Below, in pieces: positions 34,910-45,193 of a stretch of DNA of 64,000 nucleotides. The DNA is taken from contig NW_006497511.1 in assembly GCF_000471905.2 (NCBI RefSeq), positions 1,953,274-2,017,273 on the forward strand, in the 5' to 3' direction. The position numbers and the translations under genes were made by a program. Within the stretch, counting starts at the first letter, position 1; every line of letters begins with the position of its first letter. This DNA comes from Amborella trichopoda (taxonomy: Eukaryota > Streptophyta > Magnoliopsida > Amborellales > Amborellaceae). The notes under the pieces are model-generated. The model was not told where the DNA came from. It was given only the letters and a program-made list of their open reading frames with translations, and searched no databases.

Positions 34910-35205
34910 TTTTTACGTGCATCTTCACGCATGTCCTCCCTAATCGACCCACTCATATGCGTGCCCCACCTCCATTACCTCTCCAATGAGACCACACACC
35001 TGCCACTCCTTGTATATGCATCTTTGTGCATGTCCTCCCTAACCGAACCATTCGTGTGCGCACACCACCTCCATTACCTCTCTAGTGAGACCAGACACAC
35101 GTACATGCCTTTTACGTGCATCTTTGTGCATGTATTCCCTAACCGACCCGTTCATGTGCATGCACCACATTCATTACCTTTTCAATGAGTCCATTCATCA
35201 TTACT
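34910..35205. repeat. About 100-bp tandem repeat in E1 3' region
   Basis: Three units starting catgtcctccctaa at 34930, 35029 and 35129 (the last catgtattccctaa), each with cacctccattacct inside. A repetitive open frame across them (34931-35188) is a by-product. Confidence 0.85.
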
Positions 35206-36249
35206 ATCTTTCACCATTCCTCAGTAAGTCTCACCCATGCTCACAAAACGGCAAGCCATCTTGCTACCCATACTCGCAATCAGCTAGTGGGTCACCATTA
35301 TTCACCAACCATTCATTCATCATCAACTCTTCATAGGTAACCTCATGCCATCTCTTCAAAAGTGAGTCATAGCCACAACCACACTCACTGCCATTCACCA
35401 CCACTACGATCCAGTTGTATGACCCTAAACTATAGTGCACGTCCTAGCTGCATGACATTAAAAGGCTTTGCACAGGTCTCGAAGGCATGACCCTAAAAAC
35501 ATGCCTTCACAAAATATGGGCATGGTGTACACCTAGACAAGGGAACACCATTAGTAAAAATGATGGACAGACATGGTCAAAAAACCATGAGTAAGAGAGT
35601 TCTGTGGAAAAAAACATCCAAGCACGGTGAAAACCCAAAAGGGCATCGTGAGCAAAAACAGATGAAAAGGGTCGACATGACTGCAAGGTCATAGGCAAAA
35701 GAGCCCAGAAATAACAAAAGTTGGTGAAAATCGTCTTTACGATGCCACTTCTCTTGTCCAAGTGAAAACCCACAAAAGGGCGCTTGGACCGACGACACAG
35801 GTTGACATGACCACGGCCTCAGTTGACACTCAATTTCCAAACAGTCACTATCATGGCTAACGAGGTATACCTAAAATCCTCAAATGCAAGCATCCAATTG
35901 CAACACAAATTGGCTCATCAGGGAATGAGAGCCATATAAGATCTCCCACATTTCAACATAAACAACAACAAGAGTCTTTGAGGGTGAGGACGATGATCAA
36001 AAGATCCCTCCAGAATGTTAAAGACCATCACGAAGCCAAGAAACTGATGAAGCCATGGTTTAACCTGCCACAGGCTTCAAGGTATTCGTTGCCAAATCCC
36101 CTTGCCTACATTGAACTAGACTTTCAGGATAGGTCAAAAGCCCCCGACTGAACCCTGTTAGATCGGAGCTACAGAGATACTCTGAGCATAAAAAACAAAC
36201 TTGGTGTAGCAGCGAACAATGCCGACCAAAAGATTCTTAGCACTTGGCC
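35206..36249 (+). other. E1 3' non-coding internal region
   Basis: No gene recognised. 35500-36100 matches element X 8700-8990 in reverse (landmarks gtccaagtgaaaaccc at 35758 and gggcatggtgtacacc at 35517). Minus-strand frames at 35507-35840 have no domain. Confidence 0.6.
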
Positions 36250-36445
36250 TCCACGTAGGCCTGATTCTTTCTGCGGCGGTCCCTACAAAGGCCTCATGCT
36301 TCAAAATGGCAAATAGTCTATTGAGGGTGAGGACTCCGACAATATCCCTCAGACCTGATTCTGTCTGAGGAGGTCCCTACAAAGGTCTCACGCTTCAAAA
36401 TCACAAATAGTCCCTCGACGATGAGGACTTCGACAAGATCCCCCA
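36250..36445. repeat. About 94-bp tandem duplication in E1 3' region
   Basis: cctgattctttctgcggcgg at 36260 and cctgattctgtctgaggagg at 36354 head two units that share ggtccctacaaagg and aatagtc blocks. Confidence 0.8.
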
Positions 36446-36492
36446 AACTTCCCTAATGATTGCACTTCTCGATTCTCTCGAACGGCAACATT

Positions 36493-36505
36493 TGGCGGGG
36501 CATGC
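36493..36505 (+). other. Putative E1 polypurine tract region
   Basis: tggcggggcatgc directly precedes the 3' LTR start tgttggaaga. The G-rich core ggcgggg is short for a polypurine tract. Position alone supports it. Confidence 0.4.
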
Positions 36506-39335
36506 TGTTGGAAGATATTTTTCATCATCACGGGGCCCCTGCTCAATAAAAGCCTAGCAAACAATGGAAATTTTGATAGTCTCATAATAGCCTTAGAACT
36601 GACCAAGATCTTTATGAGGTCTCATAAAAGTCTCCTGTCAAGTTTTGTCGCATTCCAACATGTCTAAGGCGGTGCAAACTAAGAAATAGTTTCGGCAGAA
36701 TTGGCCTCTTTCACCCTAAAACAGATCCTATTACTAGAGCTACATTCTCGGTGTCTCAATTTACTATGGGACCACCTCCGTTGGATCCGGGACGATTGAA
36801 AACCCCCAGAGGTAAAATTTTCAGCTCAAACAGACACTCCAGAAAACATTATAGGCAAAAGGGGGAAACATGACGAGCCACACACTATTCTCGTGCGGCA
36901 CCCTGCAACTCTACACCATTGAAGGCATAGTCACGAGTAGTGAATTTCGACGCTCTTATCTCACCCGTCTCAAGTCGGATCATGCTCAAATTTGGTGCGC
37001 AAGTTTGTCGCATCAAGATGAGCGATTCGATATGTGGCACGCCCCGTGACTATACCTGAGCGTGAAGAAAAGCTAGCGAGAAGTTGTTGATCTGTGAAGA
37101 AAGTGCAGGAAATTCAGCAACGTCATGCCTCACTCAAGCAGCAGATCACTCTGCTCGCGAGCCCGATCGACACGTGACCAATTCCATCTTATGCTTAAGG
37201 TCTCGAGCCATCTCTGACCTAAACCCCGTAAATGATGAACGGTCAGATTTCATACACCAAGCCGACGAAGACACTATAAATTCTGTCGCCGAAATTCCAT
37301 ATTCTGGCCAAAATTCCAATGTTGCAAAATTTTTGTTCAGGCACAGAATCGAGCTGCGTTTGTTGCCCCACGATCGTAATGACATGCTCAGTATGATCTA
37401 GCAAATAAATCATCGAAAAACATCAAGGAACGACCACACTATCGATCTGAAGTTTCAAGATCCATTCAAATTTCAAGTCACATGATCGTGCACTAAATAC
37501 ACGATCCATGGCTCGAAGTTCGTATCAAATTGATCGCAATGCCGAGCCTTACAAGAAAACAATCATCTTTTGATCAACCGAGCATTGGAACGACCCCGGA
37601 TCATCCATGAAAAATCATGCACGTTATAGGGCAACACAAGGACTGTTATGGAATTCTACGAATTGTTAGGAAGGGGCAAATTTATCATTTTTCACCCTAT
37701 TTTTTAATTTGTTTTAATTCATTTTAATCTTAATTTTCAGAAATTAGGGTTTCTTTTGATCATCCACCCATGTTTGGGGTAAATTCTATATACACCATCA
37801 TTGTATGCACCAAAGGACTCAATCCCTCACAAAAGAGAGAGTTTTTACTTAACACAATTTCTCTTTCTTACCATTGTTGGGTCACATTTCGAGAGAGAGA
37901 GCCAGGTGAGAGAAACTTTTAATTGGTACCCTTAGGCTTGAGGTAGATCTTCTCTCTCTTCCTTTTCTTTTCTTCTCTTTCTTCTTCTTCTTTTTTCTCT
38001 TCCTCTCTTTCTTCTTCCTCTTCTCCATCTGAGTTCCTCACAGAGGCTATGTGCGGCAGTGGCAATGTCGTGCATGCCTCTCCCGTGGTCTCATAGGTCA
38101 CGCATGGTGATGACAGTGCCATGCGCGAGTCTTCTTCCCCTTTTGTTCGTTTGTCTCTCTCTCCCAATGAGGCCTGAAGATGGCACTGCTCATCGTCGTG
38201 CACAGACATAGCTTCCACATCTCAATGAAGAGCCTAGACGGCGAAACTCATTGCCGCCAGTAGGGGTCTTCCCCTGTTGTGCATCTATCATAGACGGCGA
38301 TACCTATCGCCGCCTGCTAGAGTCCTTGGCAACACCTATTGCCGTCTGCGAGCTTCCTTTGTGGACTCAGTGCCCATCGCTGTCCACGAGCTTCCTCCAC
38401 CATTTCGATGCTTATCGTCGTCCCCCTTGCGTCCCACACCTGTCGCCATGCACCTCATGAGAACTATTGCTACGGGCTTTGAAAATGGCTATCGTCGCGC
38501 ACTCCATGAGAGGCTATCGCCGCCTGCGCAAGGGCGTGTTACCTTCTTATGTTGCCAACAGCGATGTTTAGCGTCGTCCGTAGTGCTCTACTCACCCTCT
38601 AGCCATGAGCAGTAGTGTCTGGCACCGTTCCAAGGCCGTGACACTACTACTCCATAGTCATGGGTGGCAACGCCTAGCGCCGTCAAGACCCTATCCCATC
38701 TATCGTCTTCCTCTCTTCCTTTTCGCTCTCTTTCCTTCTATTCACTTTTTCCTCTCCTCACTTGATTGAGGTGAGCTTAACCTATCATCGCCACATCGGT
38801 CTTGGTTTCGAGTAGTATTGCCGCCGTGCTGACCCTGAGTACCATACCCGTCTTGCTACCACTCCCAATCGATCACTGTCTGGCTATCGAGCTAGTCTCA
38901 TCCCTTCATTATGTTTTCATCTTTTTTTTACCTTTGCTCGAAACTTCCACTTCATCACTCTAACCCCGCACATTCTTAGCCATGAGGATGTTCAATGCTC
39001 TAAGACAAGGGTGGGTCTCTTCGACCCACTTGTCTTGCAAATTAACCATAATAGTATTGTACAAAAAAACATGGAGATTACAAGTGAAGGGAGGTGATTC
39101 TGAGCCAGGTAAAATAGCAAGGGGGCTTTCCAACGTAATCTAATTGGGCGCCCACGTGAGCCAGCCCGAGTAAGTTCCAAATCCACCTTAAATTCCTCTG
39201 TCATCGTTTGTTATATCTGCCCTTTCCCTTGAGCAAGGTTTTGAGAGCAATCTCAAATCTTGGGTTCGTTAAAAACTCGAGATACATGTCGTTAGATCAC
39301 CAAGATCTGGAGGGCGAGGTCGAGGCACCTAACTA
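36506..39335 (+). repeat. E1 3' LTR
   Basis: Co-linear with 11539-14276 over its whole length: start tgttggaagatatttttc, TATA box 37786, CT tract 37950, cgtcgcc-type island 38040-38700, shared tail, and end gaggcacctaacta. Differences are spread along it, roughly 15 percent in the stretches I compared. Confidence 0.9.
37786..37792 (+). promoter_or_regulatory. TATA box of E1 3' LTR
   Basis: ctatata after aaatt, with catccacccatgtttggg upstream, aligned with the box at 12784. Confidence 0.65.
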
Positions 39336-39340
39336 GTCTC
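39336..39340. repeat. Target site duplication of E1, right
   Basis: gtctc, matching 11534-11538. Confidence 0.88.
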
Positions 39341-39977
39341 ATCTCATGCTTAACTCAAGATTCATTCATGGTTAAATCATGCTTCATACATGCTTCATAC
39401 AACTTGATGCAAGGGGGTAATAATCCACTTACCAAAACGACAATGGTGCCCTCCTATCCTTTTCCCACAGTCCTTCAATTCCAGCAATGGCTGCTCCAAG
39501 GTGAGGGTAAGAGCTTCCCCAAAGCTTGTCTTAGAAAGAGAGAGAGATGTGGAGGAGTGAAGAGTGAGGGATGTGAGGGAGAGGAGAGGGCTTAAGTACC
39601 CCCGCTCAAGGCAAGTGCCAGCCCAAACCGATGGGTGGCAACCCAACTCTCATGCAGTTTGACAAGTGGCGAACACCACCCATGCACGTCAGTGCTGCAC
39701 ACGCCATTATGAACACAGCGATGCCCCCTGTTCACTCGCACCATTATGCTCCCACTGTCACGCGTACACTACCGCTCTCTCTTCTGTCGTCGCGCGCTCT
39801 CCCCATCGCCACGTGCTCTTCACCATCGCCGCGCGCCATTCACCATCACCGCGTGCTTCTCCTTCATATCGTCACGCACGTCTTCTCTTCTCTCTCTTCA
39901 CTGTCGTGCGCACTCTGTCATGCGCCCCTTTCCTTCCCTCTTTTTCCCGCCGTGCCGGGAAAATCTAGGTCGTTACA
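39341..39977 (-). repeat. N2 3' LTR, right piece
   Basis: Joins to 11538 when E1 is removed. It matches the solo LTR around 58130-58330 (gagagggcttaagtacc against gagggcttaaatactcc, then gacaagtggcgaacacc). It ends gtcgttaca, so on the minus strand the LTR begins tgtaacgacc. It contains an AG-rich tract and a cgccgcgcgcc-type short repeat at 39780-39890. Confidence 0.82.
39590..39600 (-). promoter_or_regulatory. TATA-like box of N2 LTR
   Basis: The minus strand reads ggtacttaagc, in the place of gagtatttaagccc in the solo LTR (58224). This is a weak match to a TATA box. Confidence 0.4.
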
Positions 39978-39996
39978 TCATCCCCCCCTTAAAAAG
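39978..39996 (-). other. N2 polypurine tract
   Basis: The minus strand reads cctttttaagggggggatga next to the LTR start tgtaacgacc. N3 has the same tract at 60598. Confidence 0.85.
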
Positions 39997-40680
39997 GTTT
40001 TTGTCATCAAAATTGTCAATCGAATAAATGAGGGTACTAAGCCCGGATTTCATCTTCTCACTCCTACGTCAATTCTTCCCTCGAATGATATTGCCATAAA
40101 ACCTGAACTAAGGGAATTTCTTTGTTGCGCAAAACTTGAACCCTTCAATCCAGAATCTCAATTGGCTGCTCAACATAAGTTAAGTCTTTCCGAATCGGCA
40201 TCGGCTCATACTTCAAGACGTGGGACGGATCCGACTGATACTTTCTTAATAATGAAATATGGAAAACATCATGAATATTAACCAACTCGGGCGGTAAGGT
40301 CAGTCGATATGTCGCGACTCCGATTTTCTCTAATATTTCAAAGGGTCTGATGAATCGCGGACATAGCTTTCCTTTCTTGTTGAACCTCATAATTCCCTTA
40401 ACTAGTGACACTTTTAAAAAGACCCGATCACCTACTTCAAATTCAAGGTCCCTTCGACGATTAGGGTAATCTTTTTTTATGTTAATTGAACAATTTCTGG
40501 CCCTAACAGTCGCCTTTTGCCTACTTCTTCCCAACACACTGGCGATCTGCATTTTCTCCCACACAGGACTTCAAAAGGTTCCATTTGAATACTGGCTTGG
40601 AAACTGTTGTTATATGTAAATTCTATCAGAGGTAACTGATCATCCCAGTTTCCTTTAAAGTCTGTAACATGGGCCCTCAA
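39997..40680 (-). pseudogene. N2 integrase C-terminus and decayed chromodomain
   Basis: 40477-40680 has DFKGNWDDQLPLIEFTYNNS, the end of the catalytic core. 40145-40564 has FEVGDRVFLKVSLVKGIMRF and RFIRPFEILEKIGVATYRLT (GPF/Y module with Gly-Pro changed to Arg-Pro), then PPELVNIHDVFHISLLRKYQ. Downstream to about 40000 the chromodomain can be followed (NKEIPLV.VLWQYHSREELT) but with three stops. Overlapping frames show a frameshift near 40500. Confidence 0.85.
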
Positions 40681-41203
40681 TGTATCTTCTAAGGTCTAAA
40701 TGGTCCTTTTTTACTGTACATCGGTTTGAGAGTGAAAGCAGTACTAAAAGTGAGTCTTGTCCCCAAAGCTGATTGCAGACTGCTCGAAAACCTTGAAGTG
40801 AATCTAGAGTCCCTGTCAGATGTAATACTAACAGTACTCCATGTAGCCTTACTATCTCCTTACAGTTTATCCAGGGTATAGGTAGTGTGGACCGATAAGA
40901 AATGTACAGCCTTAGTTAATCGGTTCACAATAACCAAAATGTTGTCATGTCCAGTGCCTGATCTTGGCAGCCCGGATATAAAATCCATCGCGATATGCTC
41001 CCACTTCCATTCCGGCACAAGCAAAGGTTGCAACAATCAGGCAGGTCTCTGATGCTCAACCTTTACTTGTTGAAAGTTCAGACATTTAGAAACAAATTGT
41101 TCCACCTCCCTCTTCATGTTATTCCACCAGAAAGTCTTCTTTAAATCCTGATACATTGTTGTGCTTCCTGAATGTACAATATAACGGGAGTAGTGCGCCT
41201 CTT
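40681..41203 (-). pseudogene. N2 integrase core and zinc module, heavily decayed
   Basis: No open frame above 60 codons, but the order and spacing match N1 and N3. The minus strand at 40975-41000 encodes MDFISGL (ataaaatccat context, ATG-GAT start), and the region around 41080-41130 corresponds to the HHCC module. Identified mainly by alignment with N1 21072-21665. Confidence 0.65.
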
Positions 41204-41901
41204 CTAAAATGCCCTCTTGATATTCTCATCATTTGGGACACATACCCGTTCTCTAAATCTTAAGAAATCATCACTACCAACAGAAAAATCCTCCTTTCTT
41301 TCCTGCTTTAATTCTTCTAGGATTTTCATAAGCTGCGGGTCTATTTTTTGTTCTACCTGAATTTGTTGAAAGAGTTGAGGTTCCACTCTAATACCTATAC
41401 TTATTCCTACCCCAGAACTAGAGGGTAAAGTCGGGCACCACTCCACTGCATCTTCTATCAGTTTCATCTCTCAGGCCATCAGATGGGCTACTGATTCAAG
41501 GGTTTCCAGCTCAAAGCGTCAGCCACTATATTTGTCTTACCCGGTTAGTAATTGATGGTGCAGTCATAGTCATTTAGTATATCCATCCATCTTCTTTGTC
41601 TCACATTCAACTCTTTTTGAGAAAATAAATACTTGAGGCTCTTATGGTATATGAATATCTTAAACTGGGCTACATAGATATAATGTCTACAAACCTTTAA
41701 GGCAAAGACTACGGCCGCGGGCTCTAAGTCATGAGTTGGGTAATTTTGCTCATGCGGCTTTAATTGTCTAGAGGCATAGGCTTTTCCATGCTGCATTAAC
41801 ACACACTTCAGTCCCTTATGGGAAGCATCATTGTTGACCACAAAGCCTTCGTTTCCTTCGGGTAAGGTTAGTATTGGGGCCGTAGTCAATCTCTTCTTCA
41901 A
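41204..41901 (-). pseudogene. N2 RNase H
   Basis: 41545-41901 reads [20 protein letters not shown], where the usual SDAS is NDAS (catalytic Asp kept), then [20 protein letters not shown], where the usual [10 protein letters not shown] has Pro for Leu. 41204-41467 covers the stretch between RNase H and the integrase zinc module (VEQKIDPQLMKILEELKQER). A stop near 41470 and others break the gene. Confidence 0.85.
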
Positions 41902-42082
41902 TTATTGAAAACTCTTCTCACATTGATCATACCATATGAATTTCACTTCCTTCTGGGTTAGCAAGTCAGGGGAAGCACTATCTTAGAGAAGCCTTCTACA
42001 AAACGTCTATAGTGCCAGACCTAGAAAACTACGGACTTTCGTCACATTTGTTAGCCTTCCCCACTTAATCACAGCTTCAATC

Positions 42083-42856
42083 TTACAAGAGTCCATCCTT
42101 AGAAATAACATATCCAAGAAATGCCACGTTTGGAAACCAAAACTCCCTTTTCCCCAACTTGGCATAAAACTTTTCTGTCTTCAGAATCTGGATAATCATC
42201 CTCAAATGTTGTTCATGCTCTTCTCGATTCCTTGAGTACACCAGGATGTTGTCAGTAAAGACTATTACAAAGTCATCCAGGAAGGGCCTAAAAACCCTGT
42301 TCATTAGATCCATAAAAACGGTCGGAGCATTCGTCAGTCCAAACGGCATCACTAAAAACTCGTAATAACAATAACGAGTTCTGAATGCGTTCTTAGGGAC
42401 ATCTTCTTCCTTGACTCCCAGCTGATGGTAACCTAACCGAACGTCAATTTTGGAAAATACCTGGGCCCCTTGAAGTTCATCAAAAAGGTCATCAATTCTA
42501 GGTACAGGGTATTTATTCTTCACGGTGACCTGGTTCAGCTGCCGATAGTCTATACATAACCTCAAAGACCCATGTTTCTTTCTAACAAATAAGATAGGTG
42601 TACCCCAGGGTGACACACTAGGTCGAATGAAACCCTTCTCCAGTAACTCTTGTAGTTGTTTTTTTAACTCCTTCAGTTCAGTTGGGGCCATCCTATAAGG
42701 GGTTCTAGAGATGGGGGCAGTGTCAGGGACCACATCTATCTCAAATTCTATTTCTCTGACTGGGGGCAGAAAGGTTAACTCTTCAAAAAAGACCTCTGTA
42801 TATTCTCTCACTACCGGTATTTCATTTAACTTAGACCGGTCATCCCGATTTTCCAC
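42083..42856 (-). pseudogene. N2 reverse transcriptase
   Basis: 257 open codons, the best-kept RT in the window. It has [20 protein letters not shown], then [60 protein letters not shown], and [20 protein letters not shown]. The active-site motif is FTDNILVYS: the first Asp remains and the second is Asn, so catalysis should be lost although the frame is open. The first catalytic Asp ([10 protein letters not shown]) is present. Sequence identity to N3 is high enough to place both in the Tekay/Del group. Confidence 0.93.
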
Positions 42857-42904
42857 TACATAAGCTAGATACCCAACACATCTTTTAGCCAGTAATCGGA
42901 AAGC

Positions 42905-43327
42905 CTAAATTACCGAAATAAAATGTAGAGGGGAAACATCCTTGACGCCAATAAAATTTAACTCAGGTTGGTTTGGGGGTCTAAGGTTTACAGTCTTATC
43001 ACGACAATCCACAGTAGCATGGTATGTGGATAGCCAATCCATGCCCAAAATAGCGTCAAAGTCTTGGATATCTAACCATATCAAATCTATAGGTAGGACA
43101 CATCCTTCAAGCAAACCCCACAATATCTAAAAACAGTATTAGTTTTTATATATTCCCCCATAGGTGTGCACACTACCAATGCCCAGTCAAGCAAGGAAGG
43201 TCAAACATTTATGTTGCATGCAAAGTGAGGTGCAACAAAAGAGTGTGTAGATCCAGGATCAATCAGAATTTAGCTTCAATGCCACAAACGGAGAGCATAC
43301 CTCTGATAACTGAAGTTGATGCCCTAG
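42905..43327 (-). pseudogene. N2 aspartic protease, truncated at its N-terminus
   Basis: 42905-43123 has IQDFDAILGMDWLSTYHATV, the C-terminal protease motif. Upstream (43124-43327) the active-site region can be followed on the minus strand with disruptions (a DPGS-like stretch near 43245-43260). At 43328 an unrelated LTR-like sequence begins, so the rest of protease, gag and the 5' LTR are cut away or displaced. Confidence 0.82.
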
Positions 43328-43374
43328 TGTAATGACCTTAAATTTTGGAACATATAATAATACTAACAAATGTG

Positions 43375-43481
<107 letters not shown>

Positions 43482-43983
43482 TTCATATTTTTGTCACATG
43501 GACCACTTACATAATGTGGTCCATAAAAACCACTCCTTCACTTGTTTTTTTTTTAATTACCGTGTTGGTCTTCTCTTTTGTTATCTATGATACCAAATTT
43601 GACATGTTAGCCTATGCCCCCCATTTCATGGTACAAAAACACGTATGAACATGGTGTTATAGATTTAAAAGGACCTCTCTCATATATTATACCCACTCTC
43701 TCTCTTACAACTCATACATTAACTTTCCCTCCCTCAATCAACGTGGCAACGCACAAAAGTAGCTCTCTCTCTACCACAACTCATACCATTAACTCTCCCT
43801 CTCTCTCTCAACGTGGCAGGTTGTTATGCATTATATTGGGTCGTTAATACATCTATCATGAGGTGTACGTTAAATAAGGGCGTCATCTCTCTATGTCATG
43901 TGTTGAAGACATATGTGATATGACGTGGCAACTAAATCTATTACACCCTTCCATTAGAATTCCTATTCCTATATCTCCACTTT

Positions 43984-43991
43984 TATATAAA
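43984..43991 (+). promoter_or_regulatory. TATA box
   Basis: tatataaa, preceded by ctccacttt. It would serve the LTR-like sequence read on the plus strand. Confidence 0.55.
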
Positions 43992-44580
43992 CTGAAGACC
44001 CTAGAAGCATCAGAAGAGCATCAGAAGTAACCGTGACTGAGACAAACCGAGAACCCAGAGTACCACTTTCTTTCTGTGATGTCTCGACTTTTCTACAGAC
44101 TGATGCAATATTGTCATATTTACGAACTTGAAGAAAATCGACCAACCATTCGATCAAATGCAAAACCATGAGTCTATAAGGAACTGAAACACATGGCTCA
44201 TTCTCATCGTCACTCACAAATATTTCGTACTCAAACCATGATTTTGGTTTTCCGACCATTTTCGTCATAATACAGTGAAACATGCACCCTTGAAGCCGTC
44301 TTCATCACTGTTAAATTTTACCCGGCTCTCTCTTTTGAACAGTAAACTCTTTTTCTTAAAAAGATAGATGTTTAGTCTCTCTCCTGGATGGTAAATCTTC
44401 ATTTTACAAGGTAGCTGTTTGGTCACCCTCTCTCTAAAAGAGTACGTAGCTGATTGCACTCTCTCTTTCTCTCACCAAAACAACTGGTAAGTCTCATTCT
44501 CACAGTTTTGAATCCTTCATATATAATCATACTCCTACCAAACTCACTTCATTAAGGTTGGGACTTTACAGAATTCTGAT

Positions 44581-44821
44581 ATCTTTCATATATTTTTCAT
44601 CAAGACTCTCTCTCTCTTATCTTTTAAAAATAATAATAGAACAAAACGTCTCTCTGGCAGCACAAGGTTGTTCCAGATAAATCCATGCATCGCCATGACC
44701 TAGAAGCATATAACTGTCTTTATATTTTTTCAATAAATTGAATTGGCTCTCCAAATAGAGACAATTTGTACCTCATCGTCTTTTCAATGCAAATTGTTGG
44801 TTGAGGTTGATTAAGGACAGG
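44581..44821. other. Unassigned stretch before the VPS13-like fragment
   Basis: AT-rich, no gene recognised. It may be upstream or intron sequence captured with the fragment that follows. Confidence 0.35.
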
Positions 44822-45098
44822 GATGTGTTGAAGGACCAAGTTGATTTCCTGTTACAAAAGTACCTTAGCATTTATGTGAAGGGCCTTTCAAAGGGAAGAT
44901 CTTAAAATCAGCGTTTGGAAGGGTGATGCTGAGTTAGCAAATATGCAGTTGAAGTCGGAAGCTCTGAATGCCTTGAAGCTGCCTATAAAAGTCAACGCTG
45001 GAATTCTCAGGTCAATTAAGCTCTAGGTCCCATGGAGCAGACTTGGTCAATAACTCGTTTTAGTTTATTCGGATTACATTTTCTTTATTGTTGAACTG
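44822..45098 (+). pseudogene. VPS13-like (chorein N-terminal domain) gene fragment
   Basis: On the plus strand the translation matches the extreme N-terminus of plant VPS13-type proteins, bridge-like lipid transfer proteins at membrane contact sites. It has DQVDFLLQKYLSIYVKGLSK, then, after a one-base insertion near 44890, EDLKISVWKGDAELANMQLK, SEALNALKLPIKVNAGILRS and, past a TAG in place of a Lys codon, VPWSRLGQ; traces continue to about 45098. The initiator position reads GTG. One frameshift and at least two stops make it a pseudogene. No intron interrupts it. It is a small piece of a gene of several thousand codons, lying in transposon DNA directly upstream of E2, so it was probably captured or duplicated. 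The family assignment is by recall of the conserved domain. Confidence 0.75.
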
Positions 45099-45193
45099 TT
45101 TTAGTTTATTCGGATTACATTTTCTTAAATTGTTGAATTGTTGTTTGAACGCATGTTTTAGCATCTTGGTCCTTGTTTTAGCATCTTGGTCCC
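45057..45193. repeat. Short tandem duplications beside the VPS13-like fragment
   Basis: A 41-bp unit (gttttagtttattcggatta start) occurs at 45057 and 45098. A 21-bp unit containing ttttagcatcttggtcc occurs at about 45155 and 45176. Confidence 0.85.

Larger units (their letters stand above)
11539..39335 (+). mobile_element. Element E1, non-autonomous Tat/Ogre-like retrotransposon with antisense gene
   Basis: Two direct LTRs (2738 and 2830 bp) flanked by GTCTC. Without the nested N1 the element is about 18.6 kb with a 13 kb interior. Order: primer site, gag leader, gag core, zinc-knuckle-like repeats, [N1], aspartic protease, Tat-type post-protease segment, antisense plant-mobile-domain gene, tandem-repeat-rich 3' region, 3' LTR. 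No RT, RNase H or integrase motif was found on either strand between 28755 and 36505, so it would need enzymes from a related element. Hand comparison of about 300 bp of the two LTRs gives roughly 15 percent differences. It inserted into the LTR of N2. Confidence 0.85.
9128..43327 (-). mobile_element. Element N2, Tekay/Del chromovirus, interrupted by E1
   Basis: A minus-strand Ty3/gypsy chromovirus. Its 3' LTR is split: 9128-11538 and 39341-39977. The polypurine tract and pol follow on the right (39978-43327: chromodomain, integrase, RNase H, RT, protease). The two LTR pieces join at the E1 target duplication GTCTC. The five bases left of 9128 are tgtga, but the matching far end is not visible. 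N2 stops inside its protease at 43327, where another LTR-like sequence starts, so its gag and 5' LTR are missing from the window. Confidence 0.8.

Noticed and set aside
44572-44577. gggactttaca as the firm end of a solo LTR starting at 43328
   Set aside because: Flanks cctag and gaatt do not match, so kept only as a possible end.
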